DNA of 64,000 nt from Tupaia tana (taxonomy: Eukaryota; Chordata; Mammalia; Scandentia; Tupaiidae): the NCBI GenBank assembly GCA_026018925.1, contig JAKSZU010000004.1:16088095-16152094 (forward strand), in the 5' to 3' direction. Below are positions 55,755 to 64,000 of the stretch, one piece after another (position 1 is the first letter of the stretch; each line of letters starts with the position of its first letter). The notes beneath the pieces were generated by a model. It did no database searches, had not been told where the DNA came from, and saw nothing but the letters and a program-made list of their open reading frames with translations. The position numbers and the translations under genes are program-made.

Positions 55755-55915
55755 AATTATTTATTTAACTTTATTTATTCATTCATTTATTTTTAATTTG
55801 ACCAGAGAAAGACAGAGAGAAGGTGAGAAAACAAGCCACCAGGTCTGGGACTCGAACCGTGGTCAACCATGTGGGAATGTCCAGTGCCTTAATTACCACG
55901 CCACCCACTGGTCCC
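55718..55915 (-). mobile_element. SINE B
   Basis: Poly(T) of about 31, then ACTAATTATTTATTTAACTT; head end CACGCCACCCACTGGTCCC. With the preceding A it makes a same-direction pair. Confidence 0.92.
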
Positions 55916-56459
55916 CCTCACCTCATTTTCCATTGAAAACTCCTTCCCACCCCAGAACAGCCAACACGTCTCACCCTTGTTCTCTGCTCTCCTTCCCATT
56001 AGCAGGGGGTCCTGTTCCACCTCAGGCCACTGCATCTACAGATTCTCTGAAGCACTTTCCCTCAAAGACCTTTCCTTTTTCATCTTCATTGATATGCAAA
56101 TATGCTCGGTAGCTCCCCTGTTTAAAGAGAACCCCTTGTTGGGAATGTGGAGATGAAAAATGTCAAAGACATGTCAAAAGTAAAAAAGGTACAATTAAAC
56201 GGTGATGTTGAGGGTGACAGCCTTCCTTGACCCCCAGTGCCCTGCGGGTATTCATGTTGCCTTTGGCTTCCCCTGGACCTCTCGGCAGCACTGGAGCCAG
56301 CCAGCCCCCCTTGCTTTCTCCCCTGCTGTGGTATCACTTTCCTCCGGTTTTCCTCTTGCCTGCTAATTTGCTCCTTTTGCCATCATCTTTCCTGCTGATT
56401 TCTCCCGTTTCTCTACCACACTTTTACATCTGCTTGCTTGTCATCTTTTTTTAGAAAAT
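55916..56459. other. Intronic unique sequence
   Basis: Pyrimidine-rich with no lineage SINE or exon recognised. Confidence 0.5.
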
Positions 56460-56655
56460 GTCTTCCATGAAGCAGACAAAAAGAAGGGGAGAGAGAGACA
56501 GGCACCCACAGCAGTCTTCATGCCGCCATCCTAATCCCCGCCTCTCTCGGCGGGATCAAAAACACACGCCTGACATGTGCAGAGAGATCTGGGGACTTGA
56601 ACCTGGGACCCCCCGTATGGTGTCAGCATCTGAGTACCACCACAGCTGGCTTCAT
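56460..56655 (-). mobile_element. SINE D
   Basis: GTCTTCCATGAAGCAGACAA tail side; box B region GACTTGAACCTGGGACCCC. Confidence 0.78.
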
Positions 56656-56747
56656 CTCTCTATCTACCCTTTATGGCTTTTTTCTATATAGGGAAATAGA
56701 TATGCTTATAGATATGGATATGAGGGATCTCCCAAAAGTTCCTGCAT

Positions 56748-56998
56748 GTCCAGCCCTATAGCCCAGCCGTTAAGGGAGCCAGAACTCACATGGCTGACTG
56801 GACTCCAAGTCCTGGACCCAGCGGTTTGAAAACTCACCAGGCACAGGTGCATGCACGTGTGCTCCAAATCTGAACAGGACGGCAAAATGGAGCGGGGATT
56901 GCAGTGTGGCCATACCCCACTGGGAGGTTTTCCCTCTCTCTATGTCTCTCTGACTGTCTTCGGTGGGTGCACACACTCTGGCAAATAAAAAAATAAAA
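56748..56998 (+). mobile_element. SINE C, diverged, in a possible mariner fragment
   Basis: Head CCTATAGCCCAGCCGTTAAG; AAAAGTTC flanks both ends. The left flank GGGATCTCCCAAAAGTTCCT is like a mariner terminus. Confidence 0.72.
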
Positions 56999-57039
56999 GT
57001 TCATAGAAAATGCATGTTACAAAATCCATTGAAACATGG

Positions 57040-57180
57040 TTTTTTGTTTTTGTTATAGAGTGAATGTGCTCCCTGGGGTGGGATTTGGAGGGAAGACGAG
57101 AGAAAAAGAAAGTGAGAAATCACCCCCATGGGAGGATGGCCATCCTACAATCCCTTCTCCACTCTTCTCTTGGGATTTTA

Positions 57181-57219
<39 letters not shown>

Positions 57220-57315
57220 AGAGCATGTTTTTCAAGCTGCCGGGTCCCAGACTCAAACCATGCAGTCAGCCAGGTGAGATCCAGTCACCTCCACCACCAT
57301 GCTACCACCTGGCCC
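57040..57315 (-). mobile_element. SINE C with (AC)n
   Basis: TTTTTGTTATAGAGTGAATG; AC run 57182-57211; head end CCATGCTACCACCTGGCCC. Confidence 0.85.
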
Positions 57316-57330
57316 AGATTTCAATTTTTT

Positions 57331-57492
57331 TTTTTAAAGAATTATTTTATTTAACTTTACCTATTTATTTTAATTTCACTCTGCCCAGGGACAGAGAGAG
57401 AGAGAAGGCAAGCCGCCAGGTCCAGGACTCAAACCATGGTCAGCCATGTAGGAGTCCAGCGCCCTTAACCACCACACCACCTGCTGGCCCCA
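57331..57492 (-). mobile_element. SINE B
   Basis: TSD AGATTTCAATTTTTT at 57316-57330 and 57493-57507; head end CACACCACCTGCTGGCCCC. Confidence 0.94.
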
Positions 57493-57757
57493 AGATTTCA
57501 ATTTTTTAATATCAAAATGAACTCGTGTTTTAGTTCCATTTTCCCCACAGACTTTTTGAAGAACCCTCATACAGATACCAAATTTGTGTCTCTGACCCTG
57601 ATCTCTCCCTGAAATCTCCATGTAGAGATATCTCAAACTTACATCCAAACAAAGTTCTTAATTTTCCACAAAACCTGTGCTTCCTCCCATTTTTCCTATC
57701 CCAGTGAGAGGGACCATCACCAGCTCAATTGCTTTTGTTAAACCTGTACTACTGGAG

Positions 57758-57948
57758 GGTTGGCAGGTGGCATGGTGATTAAGACCGCTGGACTCCCACA
57801 TGGCCGACAGGGGTTCAAGTCTCAGACCTGGTGGCTTACTTTCTCACTTTTTCTCTCTCTTTCTCTTACTCTGTCCATCTCTGGTCTAATTAAAATGCAT
57901 ACATACATACATACATAATAAAGTTAAATAAAATAATTAAAAAAAAAT
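57758..57948 (+). mobile_element. SINE B
   Basis: CTGTAC(T/G)ACTGGAG flanks it; tail has a (CATA)n patch. Confidence 0.92.
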
Positions 57949-57963
57949 CTGTACGACTGGAGC

Positions 57964-58128
57964 CGGCAGGTGGCATGGTGGTTAAAGACACTGGACTCCA
58001 GCATGGCTGACTGCAGTTCGAGTCTCTGGACCTGGCAGCTTGCTTTCTCACTTTCTGTCTCTTTCTCTGATCAAATTAAAACAAATAATAATAAATCAAG
58101 TTAAATAATCCTTTTAAAATAAAAACCC
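57964..58128 (+). mobile_element. SINE B
   Basis: Sits directly after the right TSD of the previous SINE, so two insertions used almost the same site. GGCAGGTGGCATGGTGGTTA head. Confidence 0.9.
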
Positions 58129-58189
58129 TGAAGGATTGATGCCAGGTGGCCTTTCTCTCCCTCCCACCCCATCCCGTCCCCACCAAGTC

Positions 58190-58860
58190 TTCTAGACGAT
58201 CTCCACCCGCCTTCTGTGTCCTCCCGGTGATGGCTCTGGGCTAATCCACCATTCCGTCTCCTAGTTTATTTTCCTGGTTCTATCCTGGCCCCTGTAATCC
58301 ATTCTCCCACTGCTATCAGAATTATTTTTTCATAATAGACTTTTGCTATAGGGCGCAAGTGCTCGCTGGAAAGAGACAGAGAGAGAGGGAAAGTGAAAAA
58401 TCACCCCCCACCCCCCAGCAATACCTTCTCCTCCATTCTTCTCTTAGGATTTTGGGCACCGTGCCTTAACCACCATGCCACTGGCAGGCCCAGAATGATC
58501 ATTTTTAAAATAGAAATTAAACGATGTCACTCCTATGCCTCCCATAACACCCAGACTGAAATCCTGACAACTGCCCTGGGCTACAGAGCATGGAAGTTGC
58601 TGTCCTAGAACTGATTAGTGGACAGCTTCTCCAGCTGCAGGCGTAAGCTCAGACGTCGCCCTGAGAGGCCTTCCTGGCCACCCTCTGTAAGGCTTCCCCA
58701 TTCCCCCCGCCACCCAGCTTGGTCTCCCTCTGTCATAGCACACCGTTTACCTGGTTTTTCAGCCCACATGCCCTACCACAGTCCTGACAGCTAAGGGGAG
58801 GCCGGGTGTCTGAGTAACCTTTTATTTCTTGAGTTCTTAGGGCCAAGGAGAAGGTTTGGA
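58190..58860 (+). mobile_element. L2 LINE, sense, split by a SINE
   Basis: CACTGCTATCAGAATTATTT, then ACGATGTCACTCCTATGCCT, GCCCTGAGAGGCCTTCCTGG and CATAGCACACCGTTTACCTG in L2 3'-end order. Confidence 0.9.
58327..58490 (-). mobile_element. SINE C, internally deleted, in L2
   Basis: GACTTTTGCTATAGGGCGCA, then GATTTTGGGCACCGTGCCTT skips the box B region; head end CACCATGCCACTGGCAGGCC. Confidence 0.85.
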
Positions 58861-58951
58861 GCTGGCAGGTGGCAGGTGGTTAAGGCACTGGACTTCCACA
58901 TGGCCAACTATAGTTCAAGTCCTGGTCCTAGCGGCTCGCTTTCTCATTTTC

Positions 58952-58986
<35 letters not shown>

Positions 58987-59008
58987 TCAAATTAAATAAT
59001 AATAATAA
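58857..59008 (+). mobile_element. SINE B
   Basis: GGCAGGTGGCAGGTGGTTAA head; CT run 58955-58984; tail AATAATAATAAT runs into SINE A. Confidence 0.9.
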
Positions 59009-59010
59009 TC

Positions 59011-59262
59011 GGGACCAGCAGATGGCATAGTGGTTACATCACTGAACTTCCACGTAGTCAATCATGATTTGAATTCTAGACCAGGTGGCTTAAACTCACG
59101 CTGGGCATGTTTGCATGCATCTCATGATCCCAAAAGGAGAATAAAGGAGAAGGGATTGCAGTGTGGCCATCCCCCCGAGGGGTGATTTCTTGCTTTCTAT
59201 CTTTCTGTCTCTCTGGAGAGCACACGTACCCTATAGCAAAATCTCCCTAAAAAAAAATTAAT
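59011..59262 (+). mobile_element. SINE A nested in SINE B tail
   Basis: CCAGCAGATGGCATAGTGGT head. AATAATAATAAT precedes and follows, and the B tail resumes as AAATAAAATTAAATAATG. Confidence 0.9.
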
Positions 59263-59317
59263 TAATAATAATAATAAATAAAATTAAATAATGTTTTTAA
59301 AGAATTACTTTATTTAG

Positions 59318-59489
59318 GAACCAGCAGTTGGCATAATAGCTATGTTGCTGGACTCCCATGTAGTCGACCATGGTTCAAGTCTGAGACCCAGTGGCTTAAA
59401 CTCACGTTGGGTGTGTGTGTGCATGCATGCCCAAGATCCTAAGAGGAGAATGGAAGAGAAGGGATTGTGGCCATCCGCCCTGGGGATGC
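59318..59489 (+). mobile_element. SINE A, 3'-truncated, left arm of inverted pair
   Basis: ACCAGCAGTTGGCATAATAG to GTGGCCATCCGCCCTGGGG, then stops at GATGCTGGTCCC. Confidence 0.9.
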
Positions 59490-59510
59490 TGGTCCCAACT
59501 ACCACTGTGT

Positions 59511-59769
59511 TTTTTTTTTTTGAGAGGTTTTCACTAGAGGGCGCGTGCGCTAGCCAGGCAGACAGAGAGAGAAAGAGATAGAAAGCGAGAAATCACCCCC
59601 CAGGAGGGATGGCCATGCCGCAATCCCTTCTCCTCCATTCTCCTCTTGGGATCTTGGGCACGCACGCACACGTGCCCGGCGTGAGTTTAAGCCGCCGGGT
59701 CCAGGACTTGAACCGCGGTCAACTACGTGGGAGTCCAGCGACATAGCCATTATGCTAACTGCTGGTCCC
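59511..59769 (-). mobile_element. SINE A (young), right arm of inverted pair
   Basis: TSD CTACCACTGT at both sides. GGTTTTCACTAGAGGGCGCG carries a near-CTCF match. It is opposite to the copy ending 20 bp earlier, giving a long inverted repeat. Confidence 0.94.
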
Positions 59770-59934
59770 ACTACCACTGTTTTCTATGTTCACATATTCT
59801 GTAGGTCAGAAATTTGAAGAGACAGAGGCGAGATGGACTCTGTGTGGGGCCCCATTTGGAGCTAGAGTGAGAGTAGGGAGGGTAAGGATCACGGATTTCT
59901 TCTTTGGCCTCAGACAGCAGGATACATTCTTTAA

Positions 59935-60112
59935 AAATACATATATATTATTATTTATTTATTTAATTCCATTTATTACTATTATTTTTTTAATTTGACC
60001 AGAGAGAGAGAAAGGGAAAGTGAGAAAGCAAGCTGCCAGATACGGGACTCGAACTGCAGTCAGCCATGTGGGAGTCCAGTGCCCCTAACCACCATGCCAC
60101 CTGCCCGCCCCT
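59935..60112 (-). mobile_element. SINE B
   Basis: TTATTTATTTATTTAATTCC tail; head end ATGCCACCTGCCCGCCCC. Confidence 0.9.
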
Positions 60113-60174
60113 CCACATGTGCTCTTACTGATTCTGTCTTTCCTTAACATTTTGATACATTGTTGTGAGTTTTT

Positions 60175-60425
60175 TGCTTGTTTTTGTTTTGTTTTTGCTA
60201 TACGGCCCATGCACTCGCCAAGCAAGAGAGTGAGAACAGGAACAAGTGAGAAATCACCCCCGGGGGGCATGGCCACACTGCATGTCCTTCTCCAGCCTCC
60301 TCTTGGGATTTTGGTCATGCATGCACATGCGCCTGGTGTGATTTTCAACCACCGAGTTCAAAACTGGGACTCTGCAGTCAGTCACGTGGGATCCAGCCGC
60401 CTTAACCCCACGGTACGGGCCAGCC
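60175..60425 (-). mobile_element. SINE C
   Basis: GTTTTTGCTATACGGCCCAT; GGGGGGCATGGCCACACTGC; head end CCCACGGTACGGGCCAGCC. Confidence 0.82.
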
Positions 60426-60741
60426 CACCTCTCTCAATACTTCGGTGCTGTTTTCCTGAAATACATGTGTGCCGAGCAGAGCTCATGCGTTAACTCCTTC
60501 ACACCTGCGCAGATGTCCGTGGGGGCCAGCGGGACAAAGAGCGCTGTCAGTGCTGTCAGAGACACCCTCTTTCCAGCCCCCACTGCAGGACAGTCTGACA
60601 GTCTCACTGTCCATTCTTGTCATAGTCTTCACTTTGAAGTAAAAATGACCAGGGACAGAATACTGACTCCTACATCTGCTAATTTCTTAGGTTTGTTTTT
60701 TTTTTTTTTTTTTTGGTGATACATTAAGATTTTAGAATCTC
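60426..60741. other. Intronic unique sequence
   Basis: No repeat or exon recognised apart from a poly(T) run near 60,700. Confidence 0.5.
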
Positions 60742-60992
60742 AGGTCCAGCAGTTGGCATAATGGCTATGTTGCTGGACTCCCATGTAGTCGACTGCAGCT
60801 CGAGTTCTGGACCCAGTGGCTTAAAACTCACACTAGGCGCGTGTGCGTGCGTGCCCAAGATCCAGAGAGGAGAAAGGAGGAGAAGGGATTGCAGCGTGGC
60901 CATCCTCCCAGGGAATAATTTCTTGCTTTCTGTCTTTCTGGAGAGTGCATACGCCCTATAGCAAAAACCTCTCCAAAAAAAAAAAAAAAAAA
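60742..60992 (+). mobile_element. SINE A
   Basis: TCCAGCAGTTGGCATAATGG head; CCCTATAGCAAAAACCTCTC and poly(A) of 18 or more. TSD not clear. Confidence 0.92.
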
Positions 60993-61623
60993 GAAATTTG
61001 AAGTGTGAATATCTGTGTATATAAATTTTTTACAAGTAAGTTAATACCTTAGAACATAAAAATTACTATCTATGACTTAATTACAAACACATACATTCAC
61101 TGTAAATTAACTTGTCAAATGCACACTTGCCAAAAATCAATTGGCCAGTTTGCGGAGTAGCAATTCACCAGATTACCAGTTTACTGAAAGCATGTTCCTA
61201 TAAATATCTGTAAAATTTATGGCAGTCTGTACCGGCTGTATTGGGAGAACCTAAGAGAGTCATTACAGGAGAAGCTGGAACTTCAGAGCCCTTAGGGACT
61301 TCAGACTCTCCTCCTTGGCCCCTCGGCACCCTCTTTCCTGCCCTTCATGGGCTTCGTCCCCTTGCCCTGCCCCCACCGTCCCCTATTCCCTCTTCTCCAG
61401 GATGGACAGTCCAGGCCACGGAGGATGGGGACCACCCACAGGCCCCCCTTCTCTGTCCCTGCTCCCTACAGACAGCTTTGGCAGAGACAAACGAAGATTC
61501 CTTACGATGTTGCTGTGAAGATAAAGTGAAAGCCATTATATCCCAACTTTGTACAAATCTACAAAAGCTGTTAATATCGGTCCATCTATATTTGTTACTT
61601 ATTGCTATATTAAAAATTACCCT
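60993..61623. other. Intronic unique sequence
   Basis: AT-rich 5' half and a GC-rich patch (61,240-61,490) with overlapping short frames. I looked here for ARMH1 exon 7 and found no match. Confidence 0.5.
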
Positions 61624-62003
61624 GGGCTAGCAGGTGGCATGGTAGTTAAGGCACTGGATCCCACATGGCTGACTCTGCAGTTTGAGTCCAGGACCCGGCG
61701 TCTTGAAAAACACACCAGACAGGGCTAGCAGGTGGTGTGGTGGTTAAGAGCACTGGACTCCCACGTGGCCGACTCAGTTCAAGTCCCAGACCTGGTGGCT
61801 TGCTTTCTCACTTTCCTCTCTCTTTCTCTCTCTCACTCTGTCCCTCTCTGGTCAAATAAAAATAAATAAAAATAAATAAAGTTCAATAATAAAATAATTA
61901 TTTAAAAAAAAAGAAAGAAAAGCACACCAGACACGTGTGTACATGACCAAAACCCAAGAGGAGAATGGAGAAGGGATTGTGATGTGGCCGTCCCGTTAGG
62001 GAG

Positions 62004-62058
<55 letters not shown>

Positions 62059-62090
62059 GCAAGCACATGGGCCCTATGGCAAAAGTCTAA
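61624..62090 (+). mobile_element. SINE C host split by SINE B
   Basis: GGCTAGCAGGTGGCATGGTA head; CACACCAGACA is repeated at the break (61711 and about 61922); CT run 62009-62057. Confidence 0.92.
61721..61915 (+). mobile_element. SINE B nested in SINE C
   Basis: GGCTAGCAGGTGGTGTGGTG head; AATAATTATTTAAAAAAAAA end. Confidence 0.93.
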
Positions 62091-62106
62091 AAAAAAAAAC
62101 AAAAAC

Positions 62107-62345
62107 ACAGCCCAGCCACAGTGGCATAGGTGGTAGAGCACTGCTGCACGATGCTGGAGCCATATGAGGGCCCTGGGTTCAGTTCCCAAGTCAGCCTGAT
62201 CAGGTTGGCTCTGCAGGCGTGCCTGTGATCCTGGCTAGCTAGAGGGCTGGTGGCTGTGGTGTGGGGTGACAGGACCTTGTCAGCGGTCCTATCTGTCTCT
62301 CTTGCTCTCTCCTTTCTCTCTCTCAAACTTAATTTTAAAAAAATA
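62107..62345 (+). mobile_element. SINE D2
   Basis: CCCAGCCACAGTGGCATAGG head with box-A-like GTGGTAGAGCACTG and GGGTTCAGTTCCC box B. Confidence 0.85.
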
Positions 62346-62969
62346 GTGTATAAAATACACTTTTAATGTGTCCACATTGGGCTTTGAACAGGATGTGGTA
62401 GGGAAATGTGGAGAAAACAGAGACGAATGGAACTTACACTGGTCTCTTCCCTATATGATGCCAAAACTCACCCCGGCGCCTCGCACCAAGGGGCGCAAAT
62501 CCCTGAGAGGAAGCGCACGTCTCGCCTGTGGCCAGTAGGTGGCAGTCTTTTCTGGACTGCGGAGAAAGACTGGGCCGCTGGTCTAAGACTCCAGGTCAGA
62601 GCTGTGGGAACCTTGGAAATGGCTGAGTGGCACAGCCTTGGTCCCCAGACGCAAAGCCAGGTCTAAAGTTCCGTCTGCCAGAGGAATGCTAGGCCTGCTG
62701 GCGCTGCTCTGGCTCCCGTCCCTGTGGTTCCCTGAACCACTCAGCGGCTCTTGGTTTCTCCGCCTGTTGGAGGAGGTGACCCGACAGGTGATGGATCACT
62801 CGGGCTCTTCCGGTGCTGACCGGCTCTGGCTCCGCGTCTTTCCTCTTAGCTGGTCTCTGTGAGTGTGACGGCAAGCGCCCGGCACTGCTGTATTTGCCAC
62901 CTGCACACTGGCACTAGCTCTGTACCCAGCATGTGCTGGATCGACGTTTGTCAAGTATTCACTTGAATA
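62346..62969. other. Intronic unique sequence
   Basis: No lineage SINE; holds the CTCF-like motif at 62532. No exon supported. Confidence 0.5.
62532..62545 (+). promoter_or_regulatory. CTCF-like core motif
   Basis: CCAGTAGGTGGCAG fits CCASYAGRKGGCRS at all positions. Not in a recognisable SINE; same direction as the site at 53272. Confidence 0.55.
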
Positions 62970-63065
62970 CTTGACACTTTCTCTCTCTCCAGCAAACACA
63001 TGTGCTCTATGGCAAAATACTAAAAACGAGAAATTGCAGCCCAGCCACAGTGACACAGGTCGCTG
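62970..63065 (+). mobile_element. Two SINE fragments (C 3' end and D2 head)
   Basis: CTCTCTCCAGCAAACACATG to CTCTATGGCAAAATAC, then GCCCAGCCACAGTGACACAG. Confidence 0.75.
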
Positions 63066-63297
63066 CTGCTCACCTTGACGGCCCCCCTCCGATCACACCC
63101 TCCTCCTCTTTCTCTCAGCCCTTCTTCCCCAGACCCCCTCCTCTCCCGGCCTCCTTCCATCGCTCTGGAAACCGTGGCTCAGTCTGTACATCTCTCTTCC
63201 TCCATCGGTCTCTTTGATGTCAACATTTTTCCTGCCGAACTTCATCTCCCATGGTTTCAATCACTTCTTATAATGGAAACAATAGCAATTACCCTTT

Positions 63298-63481
63298 TTT
63301 AAAAATCATAAATAATTATTTCATTTAACTTTATTTATTAGTAGTAGTAGTATTTTCCAGTTTTATCAGAGAGAGACAGAGAGAGGGAGAGTGAGATAGC
63401 AAGCCACTGGGTCCAGGACTTGAACCACAGTCAGCCATGTGGGAGTCCAGTGCCTTTAACCACCGCACCACCTGCCAATCC
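63298..63481 (-). mobile_element. SINE B
   Basis: Near-TSD CAATTACCCTTT / CAGTTACCCTTT; head end CGCACCACCTGCCAATCC. Confidence 0.93.
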
Positions 63482-63494
63482 TGCAGTTACCCTT

Positions 63495-63496
<2 letters not shown>

Positions 63497-63541
<45 letters not shown>

Positions 63542-63965
63542 CTTGAAAGGCTTTTGCTATAGGGCACATGAGCTTGTCAGAGAGACAGAAAATGAGAAAC
63601 CACTTCCCGGGGGGATGGTCACCCTGCCGCGATCCCTTCTCCTCCATTCTCTAGTCAGGATTTTGGGCACACACGCACACACACGCGCCCAGAGTGAGGT
63701 TTTTTTCTTAAGGATTATTTTATCTTCATTTATTTATGTTCATTTTAATTTGACCAGAGAGGGACAGAGTGAGAGAGAGAAAGTGAAAAGGCAAGCTGCC
63801 AGGTCTGGGACTCCAACCGCGGTTGCCATGTGGGAGTCCAGCACTCTCAGCCACCACACCACCTGCCGGCCCCCACACTGTGAGTTTCAAGCCACCAGGT
63901 CCGGGACTAGAACCGCAGTCGACTATGTGAGAGTCCAGCGACGTAGTCATTAGGCCTTCCGGTCC
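63497..63965 (-). mobile_element. SINE A host split by SINE B, with (TG)n
   Basis: CAGTTACC(C/G)TTTA on both sides. A TG run (63501-63536) lies between the left TSD and the SINE end. The body is interrupted at GAGTGAGGTTT and resumes at CTGTGAGTTTCAAGCC. Confidence 0.9.
63697..63872 (-). mobile_element. SINE B nested in SINE A
   Basis: AAGGATTATTTTATCTTCAT tail; head end CACCACACCACCTGCCGGCC. Confidence 0.92.
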
Positions 63966-64000
63966 CAGTTACCGTTTACGTTACCACATACACACGCCGG

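Noticed and set aside
61460..61509. Possible ARMH1 exon after CTCCCTACAG
   Set aside because: The translation does not match the expected helical repeat sequence, and no suitable donor in the right phase follows.

Overview
This is a piece of a placental mammal nuclear genome. It holds the 5' part of TMEM53 on the minus strand and the 5' half of ARMH1 (C1orf228) on the plus strand. The two are head to head across one CpG-island promoter near 17.0-17.6 kb, the same neighbour order I remember from human chromosome 1p34. Both are recognised from spliced coding exons with consensus splice sites and frames that close exactly across every junction. Almost everything else is intronic and very rich in retroposons.

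Layout. 1-17.3 kb: TMEM53 exon 2, a 16-kb intron 1 and exon 1. Intron 1 contains a full-length, frame-intact retrocopy of FCF1 with a 42-nt poly(A), 17-bp target-site duplications (TSDs) and the same orientation as TMEM53. 17.0-17.6 kb: bidirectional promoter with two CCAAT and two ATTGG boxes. 17.6-33 kb: ARMH1 intron 1, with a long antisense L2, two antisense L1 fragments and many SINEs. 33-49.1 kb: five ARMH1 coding exons (residues 1-241, then one base of codon 242). 49.1-64 kb: intron; I could not find the next ARMH1 exon, so the gene runs on past the window.

SINEs. More than 100 tRNA-like SINE copies are visible. I sorted them by eye into groups named here for convenience. A: about 250 bp, head with TAATGGCTATGTCGCTGGAC, tail ending CCTATAGCRAAAACCTCTC plus poly(A). 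B: about 180 bp, head GGTGGCRTGGTGGTTAAGG, CT-rich middle, tail TGGTCAAATTAAAATAAATA with AATAAA and often TTCTT. C: a B-like head joined to an A-like body. D: older copies ending in TATGGAAGAAATAAA. D2: a D relative with a CCAGYCWCWGTGGYAYAG head. Many have clear TSDs, and at least eight are nested in other SINEs. Older layers are MIR, L2, L1, a MER2/Tigger-like DNA transposon and a small mariner-like element.

Organism. One 7SL-derived SINE fragment points to Euarchontoglires. The dominant tRNA-derived SINEs do not match my memory of primate, rodent, rabbit or tree-shrew families. A colugo (Dermoptera) is my best guess, but it is a guess.

I see no prokaryotic, viral or CRISPR-like system. 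The points most worth checking are the intact FCF1 retrocopy, a CTCF-core-like motif in the head of the B and older A SINEs that the youngest A copies have lost, and SINE tails lying within 45 bp of two ARMH1 splice acceptors.
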